From a virus, in the IMG/VR virus record IMGVR_UViG_3300006847_000129, positions 1 to 21,114 of that record: DNA of 21,114 nucleotides, one strand, 5' to 3'. Both the position numbers and the translations under genes were made by a program. The notes under the pieces were generated by a model. That model worked only from the letters and a program-made list of their open reading frames with translations. It was not told the origin of the DNA and did no database searches. Of the stretch, positions 6,208 to 13,608 are shown piece after piece (position 1 is the first letter of the stretch; every line of letters starts with the position of its first letter).

Positions 6208-7317
6208 GTGCAGCGCATCTGTCTAACAATGATCGTGCGCAACGAGGCGCACGTTATCGGCCGACTGCTGGCCTCGGTCAAGCCCTACATCACCCATTGG
6301 GCGATTGTAGACACGGGATCGACCGACGGAACGCAGGAGCTTATCCGGCGCGAGCTTGGCCCGTTTCCGGGCAGGCTTGAGCTTGAGCACTGGGTCGACT
6401 TCTCGACGAACCGCAACCAAGCGCTAACGCTAGCCCGTAAGCTCGGCGCCGACTACGCATTTGTTATCGACGCCGACGAAGAGCTCGTCCGGTTCGACAA
6501 CGGCGCGGCATGGGGACCATTCGAGGCCGACGCCTACGCGATCCGGCTCCGCCTCACCGGTACCGACAACGTTTGGTGCCGGCGGCAGCTATTCAAGCTC
6601 TCGTGTGATTGGCACTACGAGGACGAGATACACGAGCGGTCGGTAAGCTCGAACGCCAAGACGACCGGCAACATTCTCGGTTTCGAGATTGTTAGCCACA
6701 ACGATAGCGCACGCAACCGCGACGGCGCACAAGCCAAGGCGAAACGCGACGCCAAGACGCTTAGGCGCCTGCTGAAGCAACGCCCAGACGATCCGCGACT
6801 CGTCTACTACCTCGCCCAAACGCTAATGACGGCGGGCGAGATAGACCGCGCCATTGAGCTGCACGAGAAGCGGTTGACCCTCGGCGGGTTCGGCGAAGAG
6901 ATTTACGTCTCCGCCGCGCAGATAGCGGCTCTCAAAGAATTCCGCGGCGACCACGTTGACGACGTGATAGCCGCATATCAACGAGCCTACGAGCTCCGAC
7001 CCACGCGGGCCGAGCCGTTGTGGGCGATCGCGGCGTTGCTCAACGACCGCGGCAAGCCGGCACTCGCCGAGGTTTACGCCCGCGCGTCGTGTCGGGTCCC
7101 GCGGCCGAGTGACAGCCTCGTGGTGAACGAGTCGGTATACAAGTACCGCTGCGCCGACGAGCTAGCCGGCGCGCTTGCAAGGCTCGGACGCCTCGAGGAG
7201 GCGCTTCCGATACTCAAGCGGCTCGAGACCTTCCCGGAGTTGCCTCCGGAAGAGCTGCCACGGGTCAAAGAAAACCTAGCGTTCGTCGAAGCCGGCCTAG
7301 CCAAGGCGGCCGAGTGA
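6208..7317 (+). CDS. GT2-family glycosyltransferase with TPR-like C-terminus
   Basis: The start is a GTG at 6208 with GGAG just upstream (6197-6200). The 369-residue protein opens with LTMIVRNEAHVIGRLLASV (residues 6-24), followed by VDTGSTDGT (34-42) and the DxD-type motif IDADEE (87-92), with D88 and D90 expected to bind a metal and the nucleotide-sugar. These are hallmarks of GT-A, family 2 glycosyltransferases. From about residue 185 to the end come helical pairs resembling tetratricopeptide repeats (YLAQTLMTAGEIDRAIELH, then a second and third similar pair). The combination recalls SunS-like S-glycosyltransferases and related GT2-TPR proteins. It has no membrane segment, so it should act in the cytoplasm. 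Acceptor unknown; virion proteins are plausible given the position. Confidence 0.88.
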   Translation: MQRICLTMIVRNEAHVIGRLLASVKPYITHWAIVDTGSTDGTQELIRRELGPFPGRLELEHWVDFSTNRNQALTLARKLGADYAFVIDADEELVRFDNGAAWGPFEADAYAIRLRLTGTDNVWCRRQLFKLSCDWHYEDEIHERSVSSNAKTTGNILGFEIVSHNDSARNRDGAQAKAKRDAKTLRRLLKQRPDDPRLVYYLAQTLMTAGEIDRAIELHEKRLTLGGFGEEIYVSAAQIAALKEFRGDHVDDVIAAYQRAYELRPTRAEPLWAIAALLNDRGKPALAEVYARASCRVPRPSDSLVVNESVYKYRCADELAGALARLGRLEEALPILKRLETFPELPPEELPRVKENLAFVEAGLAKAAE

Positions 7318-7916
7318 ACGCCGCGCAGATCAAGAAGCTCGGCGCCATCTGGGGCGGCCAGCATGGGCTGCTCAGTGTGGCTGAGCTCGACGAGCTGATG
7401 CGGCTCGTCTTTCTCGCTTACGCCGACGCCAGCGGTACGCTAAGAGTTCTAGAAATCGGCCACTACCACGGTCTGTCTACGTGTGGGATTGTTCACGCGC
7501 TGCAGGGCGGGTGCGGCGACTGGCTCCTCGACACGCTAGACGCGCATTGCGCCGACCAGTGGGTGGGCAAGACCGAACCGCAAGACTTTCTCCGCAACAT
7601 GGCGGAGCACTTCGACGACCCCCGCGTAACGCCGCTGTTTGCGCGTAGCGAGACGTTCACAAGCGTCGACGGCTACGACGTCGTATTCTACGACGGCGAC
7701 CACGGCGGCGAGCAGATGCGCTTTACGCGCCTAGTCGACGCCTCGCCCCGAACCAAGCTTTTCATATTCGACGATCGCGACTTTTCGGTACCCGAGCTCT
7801 GTTGCGGGTACCTGCTAGCCAAGGGCTGGCGCGACGAGTCGCTACCGTTCGCCCGTCTCCCGGGCGACAAGACGAACCCCGAGACTATGACACTCGGAGT
7901 GTTTCGCCGTGACTGA
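7314..7916 (+). CDS. Class I SAM-dependent methyltransferase-like protein
   Basis: The GTG start overlaps the glycosyltransferase stop (GTGA), so the two are coupled. Motif I of the Rossmann methyltransferase fold is LRVLEIGHYHGLST (43-56), with the acidic E47 and a G-x-x-x-G loop that binds S-adenosylmethionine. Motif VVFYDGDHGGEQ (123-134) matches the 'iDGdHsye' strand-turn of the Methyltransf_24-type family, with D127, D129 and H130. The 200-residue length fits a minimal catalytic domain. Members near glycosyltransferases often methylate sugars, but the substrate cannot be read from sequence. It is flanked on both sides by sugar-transferring enzymes, which supports a combined glycan synthesis and capping role. 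Confidence 0.82.
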   Translation: MNAAQIKKLGAIWGGQHGLLSVAELDELMRLVFLAYADASGTLRVLEIGHYHGLSTCGIVHALQGGCGDWLLDTLDAHCADQWVGKTEPQDFLRNMAEHFDDPRVTPLFARSETFTSVDGYDVVFYDGDHGGEQMRFTRLVDASPRTKLFIFDDRDFSVPELCCGYLLAKGWRDESLPFARLPGDKTNPETMTLGVFRRD

Positions 7917-8853
7917 CGAGCGCGTCTACCTCGGACATGCTCGAGCACTTGCGCAACACGGTATCGGTCGCGGGTTTCGGCTTAACGCCGACCGGTTTCT
8001 CGAAAACGCCGACGCTAGACACTACCCGTCGCCGATTCGTTGGCTGTGGTTGCTCGCGTTGCGGCTCACGCTACGGGCTCCGCTTGCGGTTCCGGTAGCC
8101 TCGGCGCTAGCGATTGCGCCGGCCGCGTGGTGGGCGTTTGGCCTGCCGTGGTGGTCGCTTCCGCTTCTCGTCTCTTCGCCGCTTCTCTGGATTACGGCTC
8201 GCCGAGTGTGGGTTGACGCGCCGGTCGCGTTGCTCACTATCCTGGGTCTCGGGTTCGCCTCTCGTGGGGAGCCTACGGGCTTAGCCGCTTGCGTGTTCGG
8301 GGCACTCGCTTTACGCGAGGCTTCGGCGCTTGCGGTCCCGGCGCTCGCGGTTGCGTGGTTATTGGGTGGGCACGCGCTGTTACCGCTGGGCGCCTCGCTA
8401 GCTTTTGCAAGCGTGGCGTACTTAATCGGTTGCCGGTTGGTTGTCGGTCCCAAGTGGTTTCGCGTGATGCGAGCCGCCTCCGGCGGGCACGCTACCGAGT
8501 ACACGCGGCAGCATCAGAGTGGCGGCGCACACCGGTTGCTAGTTGACCTGGTGTTGTTATCGCCGGTCGCTTGTTTCCTGTCCGTTGTGCCGATGGTTTG
8601 GCCTGACGTGCTGTTCACGCTCCTGGCCCTGCTCGTCTTCCACGGGCTTGCTCCGGTCAACAATATCCGCACGGTCCTAGCTCTCGACGTTTTCGTTAGA
8701 GCTCAAGCGCTGCACTACGCCGTCGACGCTCGCGTCGTCTGGCTCCTCTGCTGGTTAGTGGTCGACGCCCTCGTCCTCTACGCCACTCGAAAAATCTACG
8801 ACCCAGTCACCGCCAATCTGACCGCGGCGCTGGGGATGAGTCCGAGAACATAG
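7909..8853 (+). CDS. Multi-spanning membrane protein, GT-C glycosyltransferase-like
   Basis: The GTG start overlaps the methyltransferase end by 8 bases. The 314-residue product has about eight hydrophobic helices between residue 43 and 297 and very high Leu/Ala/Val content. It begins TDERVYLGHARALAQHG, matching the acidic 'D-E ... Y ... A..L...G' first-loop motif of GT-C (ArnT/PMT-like) enzymes, and contains ARRVWVDAPVALLT, the second conserved GT-C region. Such enzymes move sugar from a polyprenyl-phosphate donor onto an acceptor at the outer face of the membrane. The protein lacks a transmembrane helix before the acidic motif, and a TGA at 7888 in frame leaves no room for one. It is shorter than the usual 450-550 residues. 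An unrelated membrane protein cannot be excluded. Confidence 0.75.
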   Translation: MTDERVYLGHARALAQHGIGRGFRLNADRFLENADARHYPSPIRWLWLLALRLTLRAPLAVPVASALAIAPAAWWAFGLPWWSLPLLVSSPLLWITARRVWVDAPVALLTILGLGFASRGEPTGLAACVFGALALREASALAVPALAVAWLLGGHALLPLGASLAFASVAYLIGCRLVVGPKWFRVMRAASGGHATEYTRQHQSGGAHRLLVDLVLLSPVACFLSVVPMVWPDVLFTLLALLVFHGLAPVNNIRTVLALDVFVRAQALHYAVDARVVWLLCWLVVDALVLYATRKIYDPVTANLTAALGMSPRT

Positions 8854-8870
8854 GTCAGAGCACTCCTACA

Positions 8871-8884
8871 CGTCCGACGGGACG
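8871..8884 (+). other. Short hairpin upstream of scaffold gene
   Basis: CGTCC (8871-8875) and GGACG (8880-8884) form a 5-base-pair stem with a 4-base loop, in the 58-base gap before the scaffold gene. On the + strand it is followed by an A run, so it is not a terminator for these genes. It may only be chance. Its position, 15 bases before the AAGGAG ribosome binding site (8900-8905), would allow a role in mRNA stability. Confidence 0.25.
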
Positions 8885-8911
8885 GCAAAAACACGGTTGA
8901 AGGAGAGCAAC

Positions 8912-9565
8912 ATGCCCGAAGCTGAAGGGACCGTTACCCCTGCTGTTACCGCGACGCCTGCAGTACCAGCTCCAGTTGTCGCACCGCCGGCGCAAGCCAG
9001 GGCGGACGAAGCTAGCCCCGCATGGCTCCCCGAACGACTCGCCCGAGCCGCGGAAGCCGAGAGGGCCAAGGTCCTCCAAGAGCTCGGCGTCGACGACGCG
9101 AGCAAAGCGAAAGCGGCAATCGCCGCCGCTAAAAAGGCCGAGGACGAGGCGAAAACGGTAGCCGAGAAAGCCGCCGAAGCCGCCGCCGAAGCCAAGAGCG
9201 CAAAGAAACAGGTCGAGCGGCTTAGCGCAATCACGACCGAGTACGCCGCGCGCATGATGGTTGGGCTCACGGAAGCCCAGCAAGCCGCGGTTAAGAAGAT
9301 TGCCGGCGACGACCCGGGGGCACAGCTCCAGGCGATCACGGTCCTCGCCCCGACGTGGGCCAAGGACGAAGCGGAGCTAGCGAAGATCGCGGCGGCCGCG
9401 GCCCCTCCCGCCAACACGGCGCCCCCGCCCACAGCTCCCCCCGCAACCTCTCCCGGCGCACCGCCGGACCATCGAACCAACTACACGGCGCTAGCGGAGA
9501 AAAATCCGTTTGCAGCAGCCGCTTACGGCCAAGCCAACCCGGCGGCCTACGAAATCAAGCAGTAG
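8912..9565 (+). CDS. Probable capsid scaffolding protein
   Basis: The start is ATG 8912, chosen because AAGGAG at 8900-8905 sits at ideal spacing. The 217-residue protein has a Pro/Ala/Val N-terminus (residues 1-35), a long Ala/Glu/Lys-rich coiled-coil core (about 40-120), a second helical part, and a Pro-rich segment of repeated APP/TAPP type near 155-180. It ends with a short tail rich in Asn and Ala (NPFAAAAYGQANPAA). Scaffolds of HK97-fold capsids have exactly this profile and lie directly before the capsid gene, as here. A head-associated minor protein is the main alternative. Confidence 0.8.
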   Translation: MPEAEGTVTPAVTATPAVPAPVVAPPAQARADEASPAWLPERLARAAEAERAKVLQELGVDDASKAKAAIAAAKKAEDEAKTVAEKAAEAAAEAKSAKKQVERLSAITTEYAARMMVGLTEAQQAAVKKIAGDDPGAQLQAITVLAPTWAKDEAELAKIAAAAAPPANTAPPPTAPPATSPGAPPDHRTNYTALAEKNPFAAAAYGQANPAAYEIKQ

Positions 9566-9585
9566 CTCCGGAAACTAGTCGGAGC
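9565..9585 (+). promoter_or_regulatory. Hairpin between scaffold and capsid genes
   Basis: GCTCCG (9565-9570) and CGGAGC (9580-9585) make a perfect 6-base-pair stem with a 9-base loop directly after the scaffold stop codon, 9 bases ahead of the capsid AAGGA site. It has no T tract, so it is not a terminator. It could help mRNA stability or the scaffold-to-capsid protein ratio. Confidence 0.35.
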
Positions 9586-9605
9586 GCAAACGTCAAGGAT
9601 AATCA

Positions 9606-10697
9606 ATGCCCGCTTTTAGCCGCGCCGACTACCCGTCCAATTTCTACGACATCACGAGCGACATGCTCTTGACGGCCCCGGAGCCGCAGTTTCTGTATGC
9701 CGATTTCTTCCTTGGCGCGCTGTCGCTGAGCCTCTCCGTTCCCGGCGAGCTGGGCTTGCCCGGACGTGGCGTCGGCGGCGCGGGCGCACAGTACGCGCAG
9801 CCCGAGCGCGATCGGCTCATGCTGCAGGGCTCGAGCCTTCCCGGCGAGCTCGTCGCGGCTAAGGTCGACTTCTCCGGCAAGCCCGGTAACACGGTCCGAA
9901 TCAACCGGCCCGTCTTCACGAACACGACCTACACCGAGCTTTCGCGACGCATTCCGAGCGGGTCGACCATCTCGACGACCGGTATCACGCCGAGCGGCGC
10001 GCAGACTAACCTCACGCTGTTCCGTTACGGCGGCCCGTACGACTCGGCCAACAGCCGCGTGGCTCCGTTCGCGATCGAGGCGTTCGACGCGCAGACCGGC
10101 GTTCATCGCGCCGCGTCGATTGTCGGCACGCATCACAAGCGCGACTTCCACGCTTTCTGCGACGCGGTTCCGCGCGACCTCCTGAACCTCGCCTCCGCTA
10201 CCGACTACCCCGAAGGCATGTCGGCGGATAACGACGCGACGGCGGCCGGCTCGTTCCCGTTCACCTACGAGCAGATGGTTCGTGTCGAGAAGAACATGGA
10301 CGACGCCAACCTGCCGACCCTGGCGGACGGCTTCCGCGTCCTCGTGCTGCATCCGACGCAGCTCGCGCAGCTCAAGAACGATCGGCAATACCAACGCGCC
10401 GCGCAGGTGTTTCCGCAGTACTCGATCCTGTTCCCGGGCTACGTGGCGAGCGTCAACAAGTTCCACATCTTCAAGAGCACGACTCTCACAACGGCGTCGA
10501 ACTCCTCGAGCGTTACGATCTACCGCGGACACGCTATTGCCCCGGGCGCATTGCTCGCCGGCATGGGTCGTCGGCCGCGCATCGCGCCGAACACTAACGA
10601 TAACTACGGCGAAACGTGCTTGACCATCTGGCTCGCCGACCTCGCGTTCGGTCTTGCTAACAACACGTTCGTCCGCCTCGTCTCGTCCAGCGCCTAA
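9606..10697 (+). CDS. Major capsid protein, HK97-fold
   Basis: Placed directly after the scaffold with AAGGA (9595-9599) six bases before the ATG, this 363-residue protein has the expected size and layout. An N-terminal arm (residues 1-70, with hydrophobic FLYADFFLGALSL) leads into a beta-strand extended loop region (GKPGNTVRINRPVFTNTTY around 97-115). Then come a helical spine (FTYEQMVRVEKNMDDANLP near 220) and a domain with VLHPTQLAQLKNDRQYQ (around 246-262), the phrase typical of HK97-like capsids. A C-terminal A-domain includes IFKSTTL and strands up to FVRLVSS. No protease gene is visible upstream, so maturation may not depend on a separately encoded protease in this region. Confidence 0.93.
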   Translation: MPAFSRADYPSNFYDITSDMLLTAPEPQFLYADFFLGALSLSLSVPGELGLPGRGVGGAGAQYAQPERDRLMLQGSSLPGELVAAKVDFSGKPGNTVRINRPVFTNTTYTELSRRIPSGSTISTTGITPSGAQTNLTLFRYGGPYDSANSRVAPFAIEAFDAQTGVHRAASIVGTHHKRDFHAFCDAVPRDLLNLASATDYPEGMSADNDATAAGSFPFTYEQMVRVEKNMDDANLPTLADGFRVLVLHPTQLAQLKNDRQYQRAAQVFPQYSILFPGYVASVNKFHIFKSTTLTTASNSSSVTIYRGHAIAPGALLAGMGRRPRIAPNTNDNYGETCLTIWLADLAFGLANNTFVRLVSSSA

Positions 10698-10730
10698 TTA
10701 GCGCCTTTATTACCCGAAAGGGCTATCGTC

Positions 10731-11594
10731 TTGGGTTACCTTAGGTTTAACGCTCACGCTGCTTCCGGAAACGCTACCGGGGTTGCCCCCGGCGGGCAGG
10801 TCAACGGCAATGCGCTGTTCATCGGCCCGTCCTGGCTCGACAAGGAGCATGCGTCGGCGCTCGTCACGGTTGACGCCGAGACAAATACGATCACGCTGGC
10901 AGCAAAGTGGCAGGTAGCCGACAAGATCGGGACCTGGTTCGACGTCGCGCATGCGCCGCAGAACCCGGCCGCGGTTGTGTTGGCTACCGGTACCGCGGGC
11001 GCCGACGCCGCGGTTACCAAAACCATCCCGGCTCCCGAGGCGATCTACGGCTACCGGTTCGCGCGCGCCGCCGTTACGGTCGGCGTCGTGACCGGAACCA
11101 ACAACGACACTTATTCGATCGCATACAACTATCGCCAGCTCGACAAGGGCGAGAGCACGGACGGTCACGTCCAGTTTGCCAAGCACCTGCTCACGGGTAC
11201 CGCAACGGGCGTCGCGCCCGCCGGACAGGTCAACGGTAACGCCCTGTTCATGGGCGGGATCAACCAGAAAGTAACCTTCGTCTCCGCGCTGGTTACGGTT
11301 GACGCCGAAACCGACACGATCACAACGACGGCAAAGTGGCAAGGCTCGGACGACAAGTCGACTTGGTTTGACTTGGCGCACGAGCCCCAGAACCCGGCCG
11401 GCGTTGCGCTTGCTACGGGAACGTCGGGCTCCGACGCGGCGGTTACCAAGGCGATTCCGGCTCCGCCGAGCGCTTACGGATACCGCTACGCGCGTTGCTC
11501 GATTGTGATTGGCGTTGTGACGGGTACCGATAACGATACGTACTCAATCGCTTACAGCTACCGGCAGGTTGACGCAGGTGGCGGGCGGGAGTAA
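10731..11594 (+). CDS. Virion protein built of two tandem 134-residue domains
   Basis: The start is the TTG at 10731 with AAAGGG (10717-10722) upstream. No ATG or GTG is available nearby. The 287-residue product contains two gapless copies of a beta-rich domain, residues 5-138 and 148-281, with about two thirds identity by hand alignment (89 of 134). Conserved blocks include TGVAPxGQVNGNALF, ALVTVDAET, AKWQ, TWFDxAHxPQNP and NDTYSIAYxYRQ. The connecting linker (139-147) is short. Directly after the capsid gene this is the usual place for a head decoration protein. The 'W-Q ... W-x-D' signature recurs in the protein at 4588-5028. Function is inferred. Confidence 0.8.
   Translation: MGYLRFNAHAASGNATGVAPGGQVNGNALFIGPSWLDKEHASALVTVDAETNTITLAAKWQVADKIGTWFDVAHAPQNPAAVVLATGTAGADAAVTKTIPAPEAIYGYRFARAAVTVGVVTGTNNDTYSIAYNYRQLDKGESTDGHVQFAKHLLTGTATGVAPAGQVNGNALFMGGINQKVTFVSALVTVDAETDTITTTAKWQGSDDKSTWFDLAHEPQNPAGVALATGTSGSDAAVTKAIPAPPSAYGYRYARCSIVIGVVTGTDNDTYSIAYSYRQVDAGGGRE
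10743..11573 (+). repeat. Tandem in-gene duplication, two 402-base units
   Basis: Unit 1 spans 10743-11144 and unit 2 spans 11172-11573, both exactly 402 bases with no net indel between the translated copies and a 27-base spacer. Protein identity is about two thirds, so the duplication is old enough for divergence but not for length change. Confidence 0.85.
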
Positions 11595-11600
11595 CCCGCC
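11580..11600 (+). promoter_or_regulatory. Hairpin holding SD and stop codon at the connector start
   Basis: GGCGGG (11580-11585) pairs perfectly with CCCGCC (11595-11600), which abuts the GTG start at 11601. The 9-base loop carries both a Shine-Dalgarno-like GGGAG (11587-11591) and the TAA stop of the upstream gene (11592-11594). A ribosome finishing the upstream gene would open the stem, which points to translational coupling. Confidence 0.5.
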
Positions 11601-12194
11601 GTGCTAACCGACAGTGAGGTTCTGCGGATAAGGTACGAGCTCGGATTTAATCTCCTTAACGCCGACGCCGCCTACTGGATAGGCGTAACCCAAGCGTTTG
11701 AGCAGATTATCCAGCCGTTTCTAGAGTCGGGCGCTTCCACAACCAGCTCGACGGCGGTAGTAGCGTCGACAACGCCCGCGGTTGTCACGATCACGCTTGC
11801 AAGCGCCGCCGGGTTCTCCGCATTCGACCGCGCGGTTGTCGACGTCGACTCGTTCCAGGAGATTTCGACGATCCGAGCCGTCTCGGGATCGACGATCACA
11901 CTCGTTCTGAGCAAAGCCCATACGGGCACCTACCCGGTTCTCGTCGAGGGTGGTGAGTCGATCGTCCGGGAGATTCTCAACCGGATTCGAGAGGTCAAAA
12001 CGCAGCTCTCGACGGTGTTTGGTACGGGCGCACTCAAGAAGGTCGATGAGATCGAGTGGTACCAGTCCGGCGCTAGCACCCAGTTCGGCATGCTAGGCGA
12101 CCAACTCACGCACTGGCGCAACGAGCTCGCTTCCGCGCTTGGTATTCCTAACATGTGGGCTAGCCGCGGCGGAGCACGACTAGCCGTCTACTGA
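11601..12194 (+). CDS. Putative head-tail connector protein
   Basis: The GTG at 11601 starts a 197-residue protein just after the duplicated virion protein. Its first 30 residues, LTDSEVLRIRYELGFNLLN and a following Tyr-Trp helix, are helical as in HK97 gp6-type adaptors. A beta-rich insert (about residues 45-115; TLASAAGFSAFDRAVVDVDS, then two similar strand pairs) separates this from a second helical part (SIVREILNRIREVKTQL, about 121-137). The end is Trp/Gly-rich. Position directly downstream of capsid and decoration genes, and upstream of completion-type genes, supports an adaptor or neck role. The insert is unlike a minimal adaptor, so the family call is tentative. Confidence 0.6.
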   Translation: MLTDSEVLRIRYELGFNLLNADAAYWIGVTQAFEQIIQPFLESGASTTSSTAVVASTTPAVVTITLASAAGFSAFDRAVVDVDSFQEISTIRAVSGSTITLVLSKAHTGTYPVLVEGGESIVREILNRIREVKTQLSTVFGTGALKKVDEIEWYQSGASTQFGMLGDQLTHWRNELASALGIPNMWASRGGARLAVY

Positions 12195-12634
12195 TGAGTT
12201 TCGCCGACTCGCTCAAAACCCTCGCTTACAATGCGCGGGCAATACCGGGTCAACTCGGCATCAGACCATATTCCGTCTCCATCCGCCTCTCCACCTGGGC
12301 CGGCGACCACGTCGGCGACGGCGTCGAAACCGTCACGGTGACGCCGATACTCGAGGCCAACGGGCAAAACCCCAAGGTCCGGTTCCTGAACGAGGAACAG
12401 ACGGCGCTAGGCGGTTTGGTCCGAGGCTCCCTCACGGTCGGGCCTATCACTCCCGACCCGGCCGGCTCCCCGTTCTCGACGCTGACCCAACAGGGCGCGC
12501 AGGACGGCTCGACGTTGCTCTACATCGTGACGGGCCCTGAGTTTCCGACGGGCGCGCGTTACCAGCTCGTTTCCGCAACGAGTGACCGGGCCCTGCACTA
12601 CACACTCACACTCTCCCCGATCGCCGATAAGTGA
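12194..12634 (+). CDS. Putative head completion (stopper or neck) protein
   Basis: The ATG at 12194 overlaps the connector stop (TGATG). The 146-residue product is mostly beta: SVSIRLSTWAGDHVGDGVE (about 28-46), then VTPILE and PKVRFLNEE, and a final strand YTLTLSPI. Small beta-barrel proteins at this point usually plug the connector after DNA filling and receive the tail. I do not see a diagnostic motif, so the role is by position and fold type only. Confidence 0.6.
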   Translation: MSFADSLKTLAYNARAIPGQLGIRPYSVSIRLSTWAGDHVGDGVETVTVTPILEANGQNPKVRFLNEEQTALGGLVRGSLTVGPITPDPAGSPFSTLTQQGAQDGSTLLYIVTGPEFPTGARYQLVSATSDRALHYTLTLSPIADK

Positions 12635-13407
12635 CACTTGCTAACTCGGCTTACCAGAAGTTCGGGGCTCTCGACCTACCGCTAAACCCGGACGACTTTA
12701 CCGACGGGCTTTCGCCGTTAGACCCGGCGAAGCACACGCTAACCGAGCTCTTCAAAGCCGCCATCAACGCCGAACTCGGCGAGGTTTGGGACAAGCTGGT
12801 CGGCTTGACGAACGGGGCCGGCCTGGTTGCCGACCACATTCTCAAGGATACCGAGCCGGTCGAGTCGACGCTAGAGCTTGAGCCGTCCCCGACGGTAATC
12901 AAGGAGTGGAAGGCCGATTGGCCGCTACTCGTTGTGCACCGCACCGGGACCGGGACTTACGAGCAGGTCACGCTGCAGGAAGAGCGGCTCACGCAACAGT
13001 GGCTCGTTCACTACATCCTGGCCCCGGGCTTGGACGTGGGCGACGCCCGCAAGTTCGTCGACGCCTTGACGGCCGCGGCGAAGATTATCCGGATGGTCAT
13101 CCGGGACCGCGGGCATCGGGCTTACCAGTCCGGCGCGCTGCAGTTTTTCGACGATACAACCTCAATCGCGAGCATTGAGCTCAAGAGCCAAGAGGGTCCG
13201 GGCCAAGCTCAATTCGCGGGCGAGGGCGGCCCCGTCTACTACGCGATCACGCTGACCCTCGAGACCGTCGAGCGCTGCACGGACAAGACGGATCAATTCG
13301 AAGAGGGCAAGGGGCTCGAGATCGACGTGGGCGTGGGGAGCCAAGACGAGATTCTGCCCTCGCTTATCCAGGGCGATTCGGAAGCGGACCCGTATCAGTA
13401 TGGGTGA
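12631..13407 (+). CDS. Putative tail terminator/neck protein
   Basis: The GTG at 12631 overlaps the preceding TGA. The 258-residue product has a helical N-terminus (ELFKAAINAELGEVWDKLV around 37-55), a beta core beginning WPLLVVHRTGTGTYEQVTL (about 96-114), then QQWLVHYILAP, a helix (KFVDALTAAAKIIRMVIRD) and a beta return (YYAITLTLETVE). Alternating strand-helix order with one central helix after two strands is the layout of tail terminator proteins, which end the tail and bind the head. It is longer than usual, mostly through its N-terminal and acidic C-terminal extensions. It is followed four bases later by the next gene. Confidence 0.55.
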   Translation: MTLANSAYQKFGALDLPLNPDDFTDGLSPLDPAKHTLTELFKAAINAELGEVWDKLVGLTNGAGLVADHILKDTEPVESTLELEPSPTVIKEWKADWPLLVVHRTGTGTYEQVTLQEERLTQQWLVHYILAPGLDVGDARKFVDALTAAAKIIRMVIRDRGHRAYQSGALQFFDDTTSIASIELKSQEGPGQAQFAGEGGPVYYAITLTLETVERCTDKTDQFEEGKGLEIDVGVGSQDEILPSLIQGDSEADPYQYG

Positions 13408-13410
13408 GAG

Positions 13411-13569
13411 ATGCGCATTCGCGAGTACCAAAAGTTTCCCGTAGTCGTAGACATCACACCGCGTGACTTTCCGAGTTCCGGTAAGAACGCCGTTAAGGTC
13501 GATTACGGAGCATTCGCTGACGCTGCGCTGCAAGAGTTCAGCGCCAACGCATACAACATTCGAATCTGA
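13411..13569 (+). CDS. Small neck-region protein, first half of an interrupted frame
   Basis: The ATG at 13411 lies 3 bases after the previous stop, with GGGTGAGAG directly upstream as ribosome binding site. The 52-residue product (MRIREYQKFPVVVDITPRDF..., ending AYNIRI) is followed by an in-frame TGA at 13567. The same frame then stays open without stops from 13570 to the TAA at 13789-13791, with normal-looking coding sequence. Joined, the two parts would give about 126 residues. The family is not recognised; position between terminator and gp10-like genes suggests a head-tail joining protein. Confidence 0.6.
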   Translation: MRIREYQKFPVVVDITPRDFPSSGKNAVKVDYGAFADAALQEFSANAYNIRI

Positions 13570-13608
13570 ATTATCGACGGGCAGACGAGGGCTTTCATAA
13601 CCTGCCAA

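Noticed and set aside
8871-8911. Possible terminator before the scaffold gene
   Set aside because: The stem is only 5 pairs and is followed by A residues, not T, on the coding strand.
9603-10532. A 309-residue minus-strand frame opposite the capsid gene
   Set aside because: Arg/Val/Glu-rich translation without motifs, opposite the capsid gene.
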